Assembly: GCA_947652605.1 (NCBI GenBank) | Contig: OX393577.1 | Coordinates: forward strand, 56,134,108-56,198,107 | Direction: 5' to 3' | Source: Elmis aenea | Taxonomy: Eukaryota > Arthropoda > Insecta > Coleoptera > Elmidae | DNA length: 64,000 nucleotides | In this document: in pieces, positions 44,306 to 56,268 of the stretch | Position numbering within the stretch: the first letter of the stretch is position 1 | How the letters are laid out: every line of letters starts with the position of its first letter | Translations under genes and position numbers: made by a program | The notes under the pieces: generated by a model | What the model was told of the DNA's origin: nothing | Databases searched by the model: none | What the model saw: the letters and a program-made list of their open reading frames with translations, nothing else

Positions 44306-44765
44306 CTTCACTTGTGAGTTATTATCAACAGCATTTTTGGTGTATACATTCCTTCATCAATTTTTGAGAATGGACCAAATTTGGATGTTGGCATCTCGGT
44401 TACCATCATAATAAACGAAAATCTGATATCGGTCTTTAGGGTTATTGTTTTGTGATAAACACGCCTGTGTTATCTGATTTTTTACATTACTTTCCATTTT
44501 GGCTCTACAGACGAAAAATGAAATTTCATCGGTTTTGAAAATTTCCTATAACTTCTTTATTTATAAAATTAGAATAAATGTTAAACCGGTGTTTTATAAA
44601 CAGGCTTGATCTTAAAAACAAATTTAATTTTTTTGTAGCTACTTTGATATTGGATATATGAAGTAACCATTAACTTTTTAAAATAAAAATTCTAGTAGGC
44701 CATCACTTTATATGAAACAAACGCTTGTTTAGCTTTATAAAAATAAATATAGTTTTATACATATA

Positions 44766-45060
44766 CAGGGTGATTGAAATTCGAGTTTAAGCATGGGGAT
44801 CTCGCTTATTTTAATAGCTAGAATATAGGTTTAAATTTGGCAAAGTTACTAAATTTTGTGCTTAATAATATTCCAGAGAAATTGATAATATCTCAAACGG
44901 TATCCGCGAAAATTAGGAAAAACCGGAAAATACGATTTTTGAAAACATTGCCGAAGCAACTTTTTAAGTCGAATCGGATGGGTGTGACAAATTTTTCCCA
45001 GATCGATTTGTTTTTGTTTTATGACAACCAACTATTCTTTTTCTTATGAACGTAACCAAA
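44766..45060 (+). repeat. Family D repeat, copy 2
   Basis: TA|CAGGGTGATTGAAATTCGAG, GGTTTAAATTTGGCAAAGTT, ATATCTCAAACGGTATCCGC. Compared with 38198 it has a deletion before CATTGCCGAAGCAAC. Open frames on both strands here are repeat shadows. Confidence 0.7.
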
Positions 45061-45064
45061 CGTC

Positions 45065-46480
45065 ATTTTCAAGTAAATTCTGTAACAGCAGCCACGTTTT
45101 TACCACTTATAATGTAGACTTAAACATATTAAACTATTTAAAGTGTTCAAATTTAGTTATATTCACACAGTAAACAGTTATAAAATACAAAAGAATACAC
45201 GGATTTGCTTAAAAGTTTAAAAATTACTTTTATTTTTATATTCAAAGAAGAAATAACAAATGTTTAAGAACGTTGATATTTATTTTCTGCCGGTAGTGAC
45301 AAAATGGAAAGTGATATATAAAATCTTATAACACAGGCGTGTTTATTAAAAAAAAAAAACAAGCGACCTATACTAGATTTTCTCTATTTTGGTAACCGAG
45401 ATACCCCGCAAAACAGAATAAATTGTTCTATCCCCTACTTCTTATCAGCAAAATGTATGAAAACCGTTATGCATCGAGTGTTCTTTAAACTAATTTTAAG
45501 ATAAAAAAAATTCAATGAAAATTTATTTTACACTAGAATTTACCGATTTTGGATATGACTAGATGAGAGTTATGTAAACCAGTTGCCGAATCATAATAAA
45601 ATAAAAACCGGTGATTCGTTACATTGACCGAACGAAAAGTAAAGAAATTTATCGAACCGGTAACCCGAAATCGGGCGTTATTTTTTTGCGGTTTGGGTCC
45701 CTTTTCATAACCTTTATTATTTATATAATTATGAAAAACCACATATGATTTTGCTATTTAATTTATTTATCAACTAAAACTCAAAATCTCATTACACAAA
45801 AAATTATCTTAAAAATGACTTGAATATCAATTTCTGGCTTAGTTAATAAATAAAAACTTTATTATTTGTTTCAATATGGTTCGCGACCCAAAATAAAATT
45901 CTAGCGACCCACAGTTTAAGAAACATTGCTCTAAAGTGAGCTATCCTCTTACAAAACGATAGTTTTTGCTGGACCACCATGATCAATGACTGATGAAAAA
46001 TTAAAAATGTTATTATAATTAAGTTATAAATAAAGATAAACGATTTCTCGCCTATCTATTTGAAACAAAAATCTTTTTTGTATATCACATCACTCGCTTA
46101 AAAAACACTTGGATTCACTGCATATACGTATGCAATTTGCAAATCGCTATGTCATTGTCCAGTAACGTTTCATTTCGCGAATCATTAATGCATAATAATC
46201 GTATTACAAATATGGCACAGCCGTTAATTTACGGACCTTATTAAGGTGACCGGGTGAGAAAGTGAAATTATGATTGCTGCACAACGTAATGTCATTAACA
46301 ACGGTAAGGTCACAGTCGTGAGCTTCGTTTTGTGAAATTTAAATAAATGCCGGTAATAAAAGTAAAATCTTTCATTACGATTTGGCAGAATGTATCAGAA
46401 ACACGATATCGAGTTTAAGCAGTAAATTTATGGCCAAGTTAATGCATGCTATAAATAAAAACGACGTGTAAGGTGTCCTA
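45065..46480. other. No gene; hAT-like end near 45865-45930
   Basis: GGTTCGCGACCCAAAATAAA and GCGACCCACAGTTTAAGAAA followed by CATTG look like a right end of a hAT MITE. The remainder is AT-rich without coding signal. Confidence 0.4.
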
Positions 46481-46604
46481 GAAAGAATTCTCCGGGCCTA
46501 TAATTTCTTCCACATAGAAGAGCCTCTATTGGGCGTAAACGGTAAGAGCTTCAAAGGACTTTAAATTAGACAAATTGTTCCACCGCTTGAGAGATACTCA
46601 GTGA

Positions 46605-47150
46605 TCCTTTAATGTTTCATAAAAGTGTCATGGTACGCTAGATAACAAACAGAAAATAATGATTTTTTAAAAAAAATTGTTAATAACTCGCTTATACTTG
46701 ATGGTACAAAAATATTTTTGTAAAATAGTTGTATATTTTTTACGCACTGTAAACTAAAAACATTTATTTGTTTCAATATTGTTTAAATTCTTAGATAAAT
46801 AACAAACTTGCATTTTTTAATTGGAAACCATAGTTGGCTATGACCTCATGAAAAAGCAGTTGATTTCCTCATTTTAATATTATAAGGTTGAATGTATTTA
46901 GTTTGATATTTAAGCTCAAAACAAATAAAATTCATCAAAAAGTCCCTATCCCTATGAAGCTATAGAGTGCCATGAATATAAACAATATTGAAACAAATGA
47001 GGTTTACATTATACAGTGCGTAAAAAAAATCTGCAACTATTTAACAAATATATTTGTACCATCAAGTATAACCGAGTTATTAACGATTTAAAAAATTGCC
47101 CATTTTGACTTTTGTTTATTATCTAGCGTGCCATGGAACTTTTTTAAACC
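46605..47150. repeat. Family J inverted repeat
   Basis: Arms about 46605-46785 and 46978-47147: GTCATGGTACGCTAGATAAC/ATCTAGCGTGCCATGG, TTGTTAATAACTCG/CGAGTTATTAACG, ATTTATTTGTTTCAATATTG/CAATATTGAAACAAATG. The left side continues to about 46490 without a right counterpart, because a hAT-like end (47158) cuts the right arm. Confidence 0.75.
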
Positions 47151-47157
47151 ATTAAAG

Positions 47158-48222
47158 CAGGGGTTCCAAACCTTATTGTGGCGCGGGCGCAATCGCGATT
47201 GAGAAAAATAGTGGCGGGCGCAAGTCGGATTTAAAAAAAATAATGAAGTGTTATGTACAGGGTGGTCCAAATTCGATGGGATTGCATGCGTATCTCGCTT
47301 AATAGGCAAGATAGAGAAACGGTTCAATTACCAAAAATGTGCATTTCTTGGGACAAACCGTTTTCAAAAATATTTTACATTTCGGGTTTTAAAGGTATTT
47401 GAAAAAAACTGTTTTGTTGTTATATTTGTAATGTGTCATATCTCTCTTATTGTTGTAAGTATCGAAAAAGATTATGAAGATTATTTTTAGATGTTTTTAT
47501 GTAGATTTTGAAATTACTTAAAAAAAAAAATTGCCCTCGCAGGTAATAAGTTATGACACAAGCTTACCTTTTTTTAAAAGGAAACTATAGTTGGCTATAA
47601 CCTATTCAAATTCCTTATTTTTTTCCCGTTCCAAATATATAAGAGTTGATGTACTTATTTTTAATAATACGCAAGTTACAAAGGTTTTTAATTTTTTTAA
47701 AAATGAAAAACAAGAAGTAGGCCGTTAAAACAAAAAAATAATCAAGAAAAACAGGTATTAGAACATATTTGACAATTGTTCTGAGTTTGTCCCAAAAAAA
47801 CTGCACATTTTTGGTAATTTAACCGTTTCTCTATCTTGACTATTAAGCGAGATACCCATGTAATCCCATCGAATTTGGACCACCCTGTACATACAGGCGG
47901 TATATCGGGTGATCGAAAATGATTAATGCCCGCTAGCATCGGCCCGAAAAAAAAAACAACCAAGTTTATGTTGTATCGTAGTGTAAAACTAGGATATCAA
48001 TGTCGTAGATTACAGGTGGGGTGGGGATGGACTGCGGTCAGTGTTGCCACTTTAGCGAATTTTTCGCTAAATCTAGCGAGATTTTAAAAACTGAAGCAAC
48101 TTTTTATATCCTTATGTTTAAGATCTTACTGTTTTTTTCCCCGTTATTTTAACACTTTGTAGGGGGCGCATGCAAATAGCTCCGCGGGCGCACGTGTGCC
48201 CGCGGGCACAGGGTTGGGAATG
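47158..48222. mobile_element. Probable hAT element hosting a family I foldback
   Basis: Left end CAGGGGTTCCAAACC with GGCGCGGGCGCAATCGCG. At the right, GCGGGCGCACGTGTGCCCGC and GGGTTGGGAAT form an imperfect counterpart. No target duplication is clear. The foldback at 47258-47887 lies inside. Confidence 0.5.
47258..47887. mobile_element. Family I foldback element, 630 bp
   Basis: TA|CAGGGTGGTCCAAATTCGAT and ATCGAATTTGGACCACCCTG|TA are perfect inverted ends. The arms continue with TCTCGCTTAATAG, AGAGAAACGGTT(C/A)AA and GTGCA(T/G)TTTCTTGGGACAAAC in inverted order. The centre is related to 36590-37044. Open frames here are shadows. Confidence 0.85.
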
Positions 48223-48753
48223 AAATGTCTAATAGGTACCTATATTTAAATATGCACAATTAAAAATCTCATTTACCTTTAAATTAAATAAGTTTTAATA
48301 AGTACAGAACGAGTTTTGCAACGAGTATTGTAATGGAAATTATCCTCTGAAAACATTTTCATAAAAATTTGAAAATTTTCATTGATGTAGGTAAATGGAA
48401 AAATTAAAACATTATACATAGATTTAAAACGACTTATGGACAGATAAAAAAAAAAATGAAGAAAGTGGTCGGATTCAGAATTAAATTCTATATCCGAATC
48501 AACAACAAAATGTATACTATGTAATTAAAAATAAAAAACAGTTGCCTGTCGCAGATTTGACATACGTCATCGTAGAGATAACAAATGCACATCACTTAAT
48601 AAAGAATTTGTCGCCGTTTCCAAAAATATAAGGTTTTTTGGGATTATTTTCAGTAATTAAAAAGATATAGGGGTCAAACTGAATCACCCGGTATAGTTTC
48701 ACAGTTTCTTATCAATAATTAATTTATCGATAAAATTAGTGAAGGTCAATTAT

Positions 48754-49471
48754 CAGTGATGTGAAATGACGGTCATTTATGATTGTGACGTCATGACCGT
48801 CATGACCGGTCATATGACCGTCATTTATGATTGTTTTTATAACAATGGTATAAAATTAATATATATGTAATAGGAATAATAAATAAAAAGCAGAATTATT
48901 AGTATCAGTATCTCTATCTGGGTATTGTACCTGTATTCCTTCAGAGAAGGCTCTAGAAGTCGAGGGAGTTGAAGGTGATTTTGGACTACTTATGCTGAGA
49001 GCTAATTTTTTTAAATAAAACTTTTATTTGCGTTTCAACTTTAATTTTACATGCTCTGGGCATTTCTTGCATGTTGTAATTAAATGTTCTGCCATTCTAG
49101 TGGCATGTAATCCGTATCTCTTTCTACAAAATTGGCAACCATAAGTAGCTACCTTTTGCTGCGAACTTGCAGGATAACGTACAAAAAAGTAAAATACCTT
49201 CCCTTTTCTCCGCATTGTGTTTACCAACTTTCAGAATACTTTATATAGTGGTATTTACATTTTTATTAACGATATTGCAATTAAGATTAACACAAATCAA
49301 GTGACAACCACCATGTAAACTTAAAACTGTCATTTTTGGATGTTAGAAAAACTGTCATTTTGAATTTTGGAGGTTAGAATGGTCACGGTCATTTAAAATC
49401 ATTGTGATGTGACGTCATGACCGTCATGACAAACTGTCATGACGAGGTCATATGACACACTCACATCACTG
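48754..49471. mobile_element. hAT element with TGACGTCATGACCGTCATGA-rich ends
   Basis: CAGTGATGTGA and TCACATCACTG termini, flanked by the perfect 8-bp duplication TCAATTAT (48746-48753 and 49472-49479). Both subterminal regions contain repeated GTGACGTCATGACCGTCATG and GGTCATATGAC palindromes. The 718-bp element retains a BED-finger reading frame on the minus strand. Confidence 0.9.
49024..49227 (-). pseudogene. BED-type zinc finger of a hAT transposase
   Basis: The 67-codon frame includes KGKVFYFFVRYP, then VATYGCQFCRKRYGLHATRM, AEHLITTCKKCPEH and a basic end VKLKLKRK. C-x2-C ... H-x4-5-[HC] with an aromatic residue is the BED finger that sits at the N-terminus of hAT transposases and binds element ends. 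The catalytic RNase-H-like domain is absent from the 718-bp element, so this is either a deletion derivative or a stand-alone binding module. It lies wholly within hAT termini with an 8-bp duplication. Confidence 0.75.
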
Positions 49472-49778
49472 TCAATTATATTTTAAATTAATATTTTTCA
49501 AATTATTGCGGCATGTTGATAATTTTCTGTCAGTAACAAAATATTTAATAGACTATTCCCCTCATGGTCATATAAACTGATATAAACCAATCACTTTGTC
49601 AAATTATAGTCACGCCTTAATGTTTTGACCAATCACGTTCATTTTTAAGCGATAAAATCCCTAGGGATTTTTTCACCTCCAAAATAGCGAAAACATCCCG
49701 TTGTCATGTCAATTATATCCTTAGCAACCTGGTTGTTTGTTTACAGATGTTTGACAGTTGTAAAATATATTATTTAAC

Positions 49779-49930
49779 ATGAGCCGTTTCGGAATAACTT
49801 CCATAGAAGAAATACAAAAAACTGTTGCAAATATAACTCCCAAAAATACTGTTGCATCCAAAATGTCAATATGGAAACAATTTGAAAATTTTTGCAAGGA
49901 AAGGAGTTACGATTTAAATGCGCTACAGAG
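49779..49930 (+). CDS. Possible first exon resembling a recombinase N-terminal domain
   Basis: ATG at 49779 opens MSRFGITSIEEIQKTVANIT, PKNTVASKMSIWKQFENFCK and ERSYDLNALQ, up to a good splice donor AG|GTTGGT at 49930/49931. If unspliced, the frame ends at 49957. The pattern 'T...I..I.....PKNT..S...W..F..FC.ER' resembles the N-terminal helical domain of Crypton/tyrosine-recombinase-derived proteins. The upstream 200 bp has promoter-like moderate G+C (CCTTAGCAACCTGGTTGTTT). No downstream catalytic exon is visible in the next kilobases, so this is a fragment or an exon with distant partners. Confidence 0.4.
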
Positions 49931-50035
49931 GTTGGTACGCTATCGAAAATGTTAACAAATAATAAACGAAAATTGTAATTATTTTTGGTATCTTATTTGG
50001 GAAATAGTCTAATCAAATATATTTCGGAACATTAT

Positions 50036-50205
50036 TTTGCAGGAAAAATTTTAACTCAAGTTTGTTACTTATAGGTAACATCCCTCGACAAAATGAATGA
50101 CAAAATCCCTCGCCTTCGGCTCAGGATTTTGTCATGTCTTTTGTCTCAGGATGTTACCAAAGTAACAAACTTTTGTCAATAATTTTACCGGCAAAATAAT
50201 GTTCC
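50036..50205. repeat. 170-bp hairpin with GGAACATTATTTTGC ends
   Basis: GGAACATTATTTTGC pairs with GCAAAATAATGTTCC. Further in, AGTTTGTTACTT/AAGTAACAAACTT and GGTAACATCC/GGATGTTACC also pair. The centre carries CCCTCGCCTTCGGCTCAGG. Confidence 0.75.
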
Positions 50206-50209
50206 CTTA

Positions 50210-51735
50210 ATATATTATAACTGAATATTTAATAGAATCAAATTAGTAGGCTTTGGAAATATCTCGAAATTTTGTTTCAAATGTCAAATATAATTTCTTT
50301 TTACCTTTAGGGTGTGTTTTTAGCTGATTATACAGTAATTCAAAAAGGAAAATTAAAATTGCTTAATACAGTTTTATCTTTTAGGCCAATATAAAAAAAC
50401 TGTCTGTTAAGAATATGTATGATATTTTTAAAAACCTTAAATGACAGGTAAATTAAACTTAATATAATTATGAGCAGCAAAACTGGTCTTACACTGCCTA
50501 TAATTTCTTTATTCTTAATAAATATCTTTGCTCTCGTATTACAAATGTTTTAAATATTGTATGCAATTGTAGCTGTTTATAATAAAAACATTCTGAAAAA
50601 GTAGGGAATATTTAAACGTGGTTTTGGTTACTTATTGTTTAAATTTTGAAACAAAGTAATATTTTTGTATATTAGACTAATTATTAAAGAATTTCAGACA
50701 TCTAAATGAAAGAACTGTAAAAATAATTTTTTTTTGGAAAACGATTAAATAACATTTTGAAAAATTAGGAATATTTTCAAAAGTTGTCTTATATTTCCGC
50801 TAAACGATGAAACTGGATGATAAGTAAATAAGATTTAATAATGACAATCTGTTTTTGTACCACACTGTACGTCTTAACCGAGCAATTTATACAGTTAAAC
50901 ATTTGCAAACAAATAAATCACTACATAATTTTTAATTTTTGTTGTTTAATAGACACGTAACATGTATTTCTCTAATTGGACTGGTTACTTTCACACCACG
51001 TATTTTAATTATAGGTATTTCTGTACGTAGGTTTGTTCGTCTCGCAATATTATCATCCGTAAGAAACACATCTCGGTAATTAACGAATATTTCATGTGTA
51101 AATACCTCGATACGTTTTCCTTTCTGTAATTCTATACCCGCACTTATCTTTGATAAATATTTGCCATAGCTAAACGGCTGTTGTTTTTTTAAGTATCGCC
51201 ATATATGATTATAACACTACTAAAATTAAAATTATAATAACAATTATACAGGGTGATTAAGAAGTATGAAAAGAGAAAAAGGTTAGTTAAATGAAATGAA
51301 AAATTAGTGTTGGTTAAAATGTTTTCTTTATATTTTTGATAAAACAAAAAAAAAACACGAACTTCGTTCCTGTGCCGTACATTGGCCGCACTGTTGGGGA
51401 AGAGTAACTACTTATTACTCTTTCATTTATTGTTGTTAATTTTCACTTGTGATCTTCTTTGTAAGGTGGTTGGTTCTTCAAAAGTTGTTTTATACAACAC
51501 ACAGGCTTAAAGCAATTATTGCACGGTATTAAACAAATAAAACACAACAATTTTAATAACAAACTCCTTTATTATTCGACTGGCTGCACATTTTTCGGTG
51601 GTAGATTCTTAACCACCAAAGCAAGCGCGACTGTCCCAAGATTTTGGTTCATGTTATGATCCTTTGTTGTTATCGTTGTATGTTTGTTGTTTTTTTCTAT
51701 AAGAAAATTTGTGTATAAATAGTGTTTTTTTTTTT
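50210..51735. other. No gene; TA-group start at 51249
   Basis: AT-rich. CAGGGTGATTAAGAAGTATG at 51249 follows TA. No right end is assigned. Confidence 0.45.
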
Positions 51736-51737
51736 AA

Positions 51738-51998
51738 AACTTTGTACCATTTTACTTGCAAAGGATGCGCAAATTGGTAAATAGAAGAATTTCGATTTTG
51801 TCTCTGACGGTTTCATGGCCAACGCGATCGTAAAAGGTCACCTTTTTATACCAATTTTCCCACTATTTTTCCGAAGGAAATGGCCAGTGGCACGTATAAC
51901 TATGGAAAACATTTAGTTTTGATGTTCTTGATGCAATAAACACAACCTTAATCAAATTCTAGCGACAGCGTATCGTGACCCTCCCTTGTCAGAATGGA
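51738..51998 (-). repeat. Family E repeat, single arm
   Basis: CATTTTACTTGCAAAGGATG, GGTTTCATGGCCAACGCGAT, GGAAATGGCCAGTGGCACGT, ending CGTGACCCTCCCTTG. It is the inverse of 17209-17472. Confidence 0.75.
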
Positions 51999-52119
51999 GT
52001 TTCTAACAACGGTGACATTATTATCTCAAAACCTGATGAAACGATTTACATGTAAATCTTGATACAATTATTTTGTTGTAGGATTGTTCTTTTAAATGTC
52101 GTAGTTAATTTTTTATATA

Positions 52120-52717
52120 TTAAAGACCAATAAGTGGAAAATTAAATTAAATGAAACGAAATCAGTTCATATTAACTTTACAAATAAAATATTAAGAGAC
52201 TCTCCAACAATAACAATCACTGAAACCATTGTCCCAAACGCAAACACTGCAAAGTATCTTAGTATGACTCTTGATGCTAAATTAAGGTGGAAAGAACATA
52301 TTATTAAGAAAAAAGAAAAGGAGTTTAAAATTAAAATCGAACAATACAGATGGCTTATAGGTAAATATTCCAAACTGTCATTACACAACAAAATTTTGAT
52401 TTACAAACAAATTATTAGACCTGCATGGTTGTATGGAATACAACTATGGGGTTGTGCAAAAATTACAAATATACGTAAGATACAAACTGTCCAAAATAAG
52501 GTGTTACATGAAATGCCTTAGCGCTCTCTGGTTTGTCAGAAATGCCGATCTTCATCGAGACTTGGGCATCTTAACCGTTGAAGGAGAAATCAAAATATTT
52601 GCAAAGAAGCATGAAGTCAGGCTTCAACTACACGAAAATGCAGAAGTTCTCCAGCTGCTATTCAACCAGAACTTGTGTCAAAGACTGAAGAGAACCAAAC
52701 CGTTCGAACTTTCCTAG
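52120..52717 (+). pseudogene. Jockey-like LINE C-terminal fragment (frameshifted)
   Basis: Reads KWKIKLNETKSVHINFTNK, then NTAKYLSMTLDAKLRWKEHI, YRWLIGKYSKLSLHNKILIY, QIIRPAWLYGIQLWGCAKIT. After a one-base shift near 52510 it continues with LSALWFVRNADLHRDLGILT and RLKRTKPFEL to a stop. This is the thumb and C-terminal region of Jockey-clade RT ('YLG-x-x-LD...LTW..HI', 'RPxWxYGIQLWG', 'APWYVRNxxLHRDL', 'RLKRxKPxDL'). YLSM has replaced the usual YLGM. The upstream RT is absent. Family kin: 55759-56268 and 5150-5600. Confidence 0.9.
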
Positions 52718-52719
52718 TG

Positions 52720-53950
52720 ATTTGTGTAAAAGCAGAGTGTATATATTTCCATAAGGACAACAAAGACAATTAAAATACTTCGCTAGACTGATTTTAGCTA
52801 AGTAACTTAGATTTAAGATTTAGCAGATACAAACTAATGGTTGGTCTTACTTCTAGACCAGTTTTAGTATTCAAACACCTACTATTTTAATTAAATTAGA
52901 AAAACAAAAATTATATTTGTAGTTAAAAATCCGAAATTTACATACAGATTTTCGCTATTTTGCAAAAAATTGGACTAGATTTTTTATCTACTTGAAAAAA
53001 ATATATATTTCAGAAAAAAACAACAATGATATGATGGTTACCGTAGAGACCAATTTCGAAAAACCATCGTACGGAAGTCACTATCTCACGTTTCTTGTGA
53101 AAATATTTTATCGAAAACATGATCATAAATGTATTACCTATATCGATTGTAATTATTTTCTATAATATTTGCGTCAAAAGCGATTACAAATAAGCGAAAA
53201 TGGATTTCACTGGAAGGTGATTTCGAATATAGGGCGAAACCGTAAATCTATGAAGTTTCCAGTTTCTTTCTGTTGAAATATTTTGCGTAATTATCACTTG
53301 TAATCGGCTATTAAGGTTAAAGGCTTTAATTCTATTGCCATGTATAGAAAATGGAAAACAATTGCATAATGCATTTATGCACAGTGCAATAACAGCTGAA
53401 AGAAATTTATTGGATACTGATGGCAGCGAATTATAATACGTGGATGCTTGGATTTGTTCATTCAAGTCGCGCAAATAGTTCATAGAAATTTTGTTTGGGT
53501 TGTACCAAAAACATCACGTATTGGTCCCATCTCTCTAGATGTGAGTACAGTTAATGTGCAAGGTGGGCCACCGAAAAAAGGCCAACCGGATTTTACATTT
53601 TTAACTAATTTTTATTTAAAAAAAAAGACTGGGGGCCAGTCAAATTTTAATTCAAGGCCTCTTTAAACTTTAGGCTGATGTAACGTTAACTCCGAAATAA
53701 ATGAATGGTAAAAGTGATTCAGTGGTAACCTCTCCTTACAACAGCATATTCATTTTTAAATTTTATCATTAGTTTTCGTTAAAATGTGACTCAAAATTCT
53801 TAAAACATAATAGAAAGAATACCAGACGCTGGACCAAAATATTAATTTTTACTTTAGACATATCTAATTATTGTTTGCTCCAATGTGTTTTTAAAGAGAA
53901 GAAGATTTAAAGAATGTTATGTTTTTTTTTTTGCTGTACCTATTGCAAGA
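52720..53950. other. No supported gene
   Basis: AT-rich. A minus-strand open frame at 53184-53483 and a plus one at 53448-53666 show no motif. Confidence 0.45.
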
Positions 53951-53954
53951 GTTA

Positions 53955-54625
53955 CTTAAAATATTCGGATTATAACTCATACCGGCAAACAACGATATAA
54001 ATGTAACATTTGCGGTACGTCAAAGTCACACTAGTAAAAAAATGTTACATTTGTCAGAAACGGTTTCGGATATAGATGTCATCTAAGCAGTCAATTGGTA
54101 AAAACCGTAAAATTGTAACATTTGTGGCAAATACTATGCGTAGTCATGATCTAAATAATCTAATCAACATAGAAAGATACGCTTTGGTAAAATTGATATT
54201 AACACCCTTTCGCTTGGGAAATCGGATTAAGTTGCATTTATTTTTCGTGTCCCATGTGTGGGAGCCGGATAAAAACGCTAGCGTAACCCATAAACTCCAT
54301 AAGACCCGAAAAACGCCGCACCCAAGGCACGAACTTTTCAAACATGTGCCGCAGCGAAAGGCTTAATGTTACATTTGTGAGAAACTGTTTAGAGTACAGT
54401 TATCATCGATATACTTACATTAAGATACATTAGTAACAACAAGTTAATGTGACATTTGTGGCAAATGTTTTGCTGCTAGTCATAATTATAAAGCTTTTGT
54501 GAGAAGACATGCATATGTGTAAAAACCATATAAATATAATATTTGTGAAACAAGTTATGGTTATCTAACATTTAATATGAGGGTACGCATTTATGAAATT
54601 TATGAATTTTACAGTTGTGACATTA
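53955..54625 (+). pseudogene. Decayed C2H2 zinc-finger gene
   Basis: Scattered over all three frames are finger pieces: GKQRYKCNICGT, CYICQKRF-like TFVRNGF..., KNRKI(C)NICGK..., WEPDKNASVTHKLHKTRKTP, CYICEKLFRV, CDICGKCFAASHNYKAF(V)RR and KPYKYNICETSYGY. The TG(E/K)K(P)Y-C-x2-C-G-x-x-F linker pattern repeats at roughly 84-base spacing. Many stops and frameshifts remove any function. This is probably a processed or duplicated zinc-finger gene, or a host finger array eroded in place. No intact finger remains. Confidence 0.65.
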
Positions 54626-54629
54626 TACA

Positions 54630-54990
54630 TCTAGTGAATGTAGGTTAAAACTTTTAAAATTCGTATAGATTTATAAAGACAAAAGAAATCAATGAAAATT
54701 AAATAAATACTAGACAAATTACCTAGCGAAATAAAAATTTTGCAGTACTGCATCATCACACGTGAATGCCGTCAGAAGCTCAAGAATATTTAACGACATT
54801 TGAAGTTAAGACCTTTTTTTTTGTAAACAAAGTGGTTTCGTACATTCTAAACATTTAATCGGCTGATAGATACGTAATCTACATTATCAGGAACCCACAT
54901 TTTGGAAAGAAGTTTTTTAGAAAGTAATCACTAAAATTAAAAGATAAACCAATCATTAAAAAAAAATTACAAGCATTAATATTATTTAAC
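54630..54990. other. No supported gene
   Basis: AT-rich spacer, nothing recognisable. Confidence 0.5.
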
Positions 54991-54996
54991 TTAAAC

Positions 54997-55330
54997 CCTC
55001 TTGCTCAGGGGCGCGCTATGCCGGGAGTGCTTTGCACCCGGGCGCCGTCAATCAGGGGGCGCATGCAACGAGATAAAATTGTGCCTTTATATGTTTTCAT
55101 GCAAAAGCGAAAGGAGGCCGAAGGAATGCAGCGGGGTTTTCCTTAAAAATAATTTGCTTCAATACGATACGAGCTGAACAAAAGGAATAGCACTTGCACT
55201 CAGGGTGGCCAGATGCATTGTTGCTAGAATAGCCAAAAAAGCGCGCTAAAGTAACCAAAATCGCCAACAGAAAACGCTGATGTAGCCAAAATCGTCAACT
55301 CACTTTCTTTATTTAGTTGAAACTGGAATA
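54997..55330. repeat. GC-rich hAT-like end and adjacent repeat
   Basis: CAGGGGCGCGCTATGCCGGG and CGGGCGCCGTCAATCAGGGG resemble 31211-31260. CAGGGTGGCCAGATGCATTG at about 55200 is another hAT-like start. Partners are not visible. Confidence 0.45.
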
Positions 55331-55436
55331 GGAAAAATATGTGATAAAGGGTAAAAAAAAAAAATTAAAGACCAAAAACATAAACATAATTCACATAAAT
55401 TCAACAAAATTAGAATTACATGTAAATATTATATAC

Positions 55437-55750
55437 AGTGCTGCGCAAAAGTATGGAAACAAACAGATATTGTTGAAGATATTACAAAAAAATTTGGTAT
55501 CTGACCGTTATCGTATGTTCCAGATTTGATGAAAAATCGCGATATCTCGGAAAATATCAAATTTTAATTATAACACAGGCTTATTGTTTCTGAAGGACAA
55601 TTACATTTTCTGAGACTAAGAAAATATAGGGTGTTGTATTTAAAGAAAACTGAGTTTCTTTATGTTTAAAGTTTCACTATTTTGACCAAGTGTAAAAAGC
55701 GCTCTGTATAATATTTTAAAAATATAGAAAAAAGTTAATTAATTTATTAG
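55437..55750 (+). repeat. Tc1-like element start
   Basis: TA|CAGTGCTGCGCAAAAGTATG, GAAAC is a typical Tc1/mariner nonautonomous end. The rest is cut by the Jockey fragment that follows. Confidence 0.45.
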
Positions 55751-55758
55751 CAACCTAA

Positions 55759-56268
55759 ATGACAAACAATCAAATCGTACCCACGGTAAATGATGTGAAA
55801 TACCTAGGTATGCATCTGGATAAAGGTCTGATATGGAGAACGCACATTTGGAAGAAGCGAAAACAGCTTGATGCTAAATTCCGTAAGTACTACTGGCTTC
55901 TTGGGAGGCAGTCGAAACTATCCCTTCGCAATAAACTGCTGGCTTACAACGTCATATTTAAACCGGTATGGACCTACGGGCTCCAGCTCTGGGGAACCGC
56001 ATCTAACTCCAACATAGCCATTATCGAGAGGTTTCAGGCAAAAGTGCTACGAGCCATGGTGGATGCACCCTGGTTTGTAACTAACAAGAACATCTACAAA
56101 GACCTAAAAGTGCAAACGATAAGTGACGTGATTGTGCAGTGCAGTACAAGGTACGTTCAACGCTTTGAGGTACATCCAAATGCGTTAGCATTAAACTTAC
56201 TAGATAACAGTCAACATTACAGAAGACTAAAACGCAAAACTCCGCTAGACCTGGTGCATAGTGTATAA
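55759..56268 (+). pseudogene. Jockey-like LINE C-terminal fragment, open frame
   Basis: 169 uninterrupted codons: VKYLGMHLDKGLIWRTHI, YYWLLGRQSKLSLRNKLLAY, VIFKPVWTYGLQLWGTASNS, VLRAMVDAPWFVTNKNIYKD, HYRRLKRKTPLDL, then TAA. This is the standard C-terminal end of Jockey-clade reverse transcriptases. It lacks the catalytic RT and the endonuclease, so it is a 5'-truncated insertion despite the open frame. It is less decayed than the relative at 52120-52717, hence younger. The conserved 'RRLKR-x-x-P-L-D-L' end fixes the true stop. Confidence 0.9.

Noticed and set aside
47158..48222. 8-bp target duplication for the hAT-like pair of ends
   Set aside because: The right end is too worn to place, and no matching octamer was found, so only a probable element is reported.
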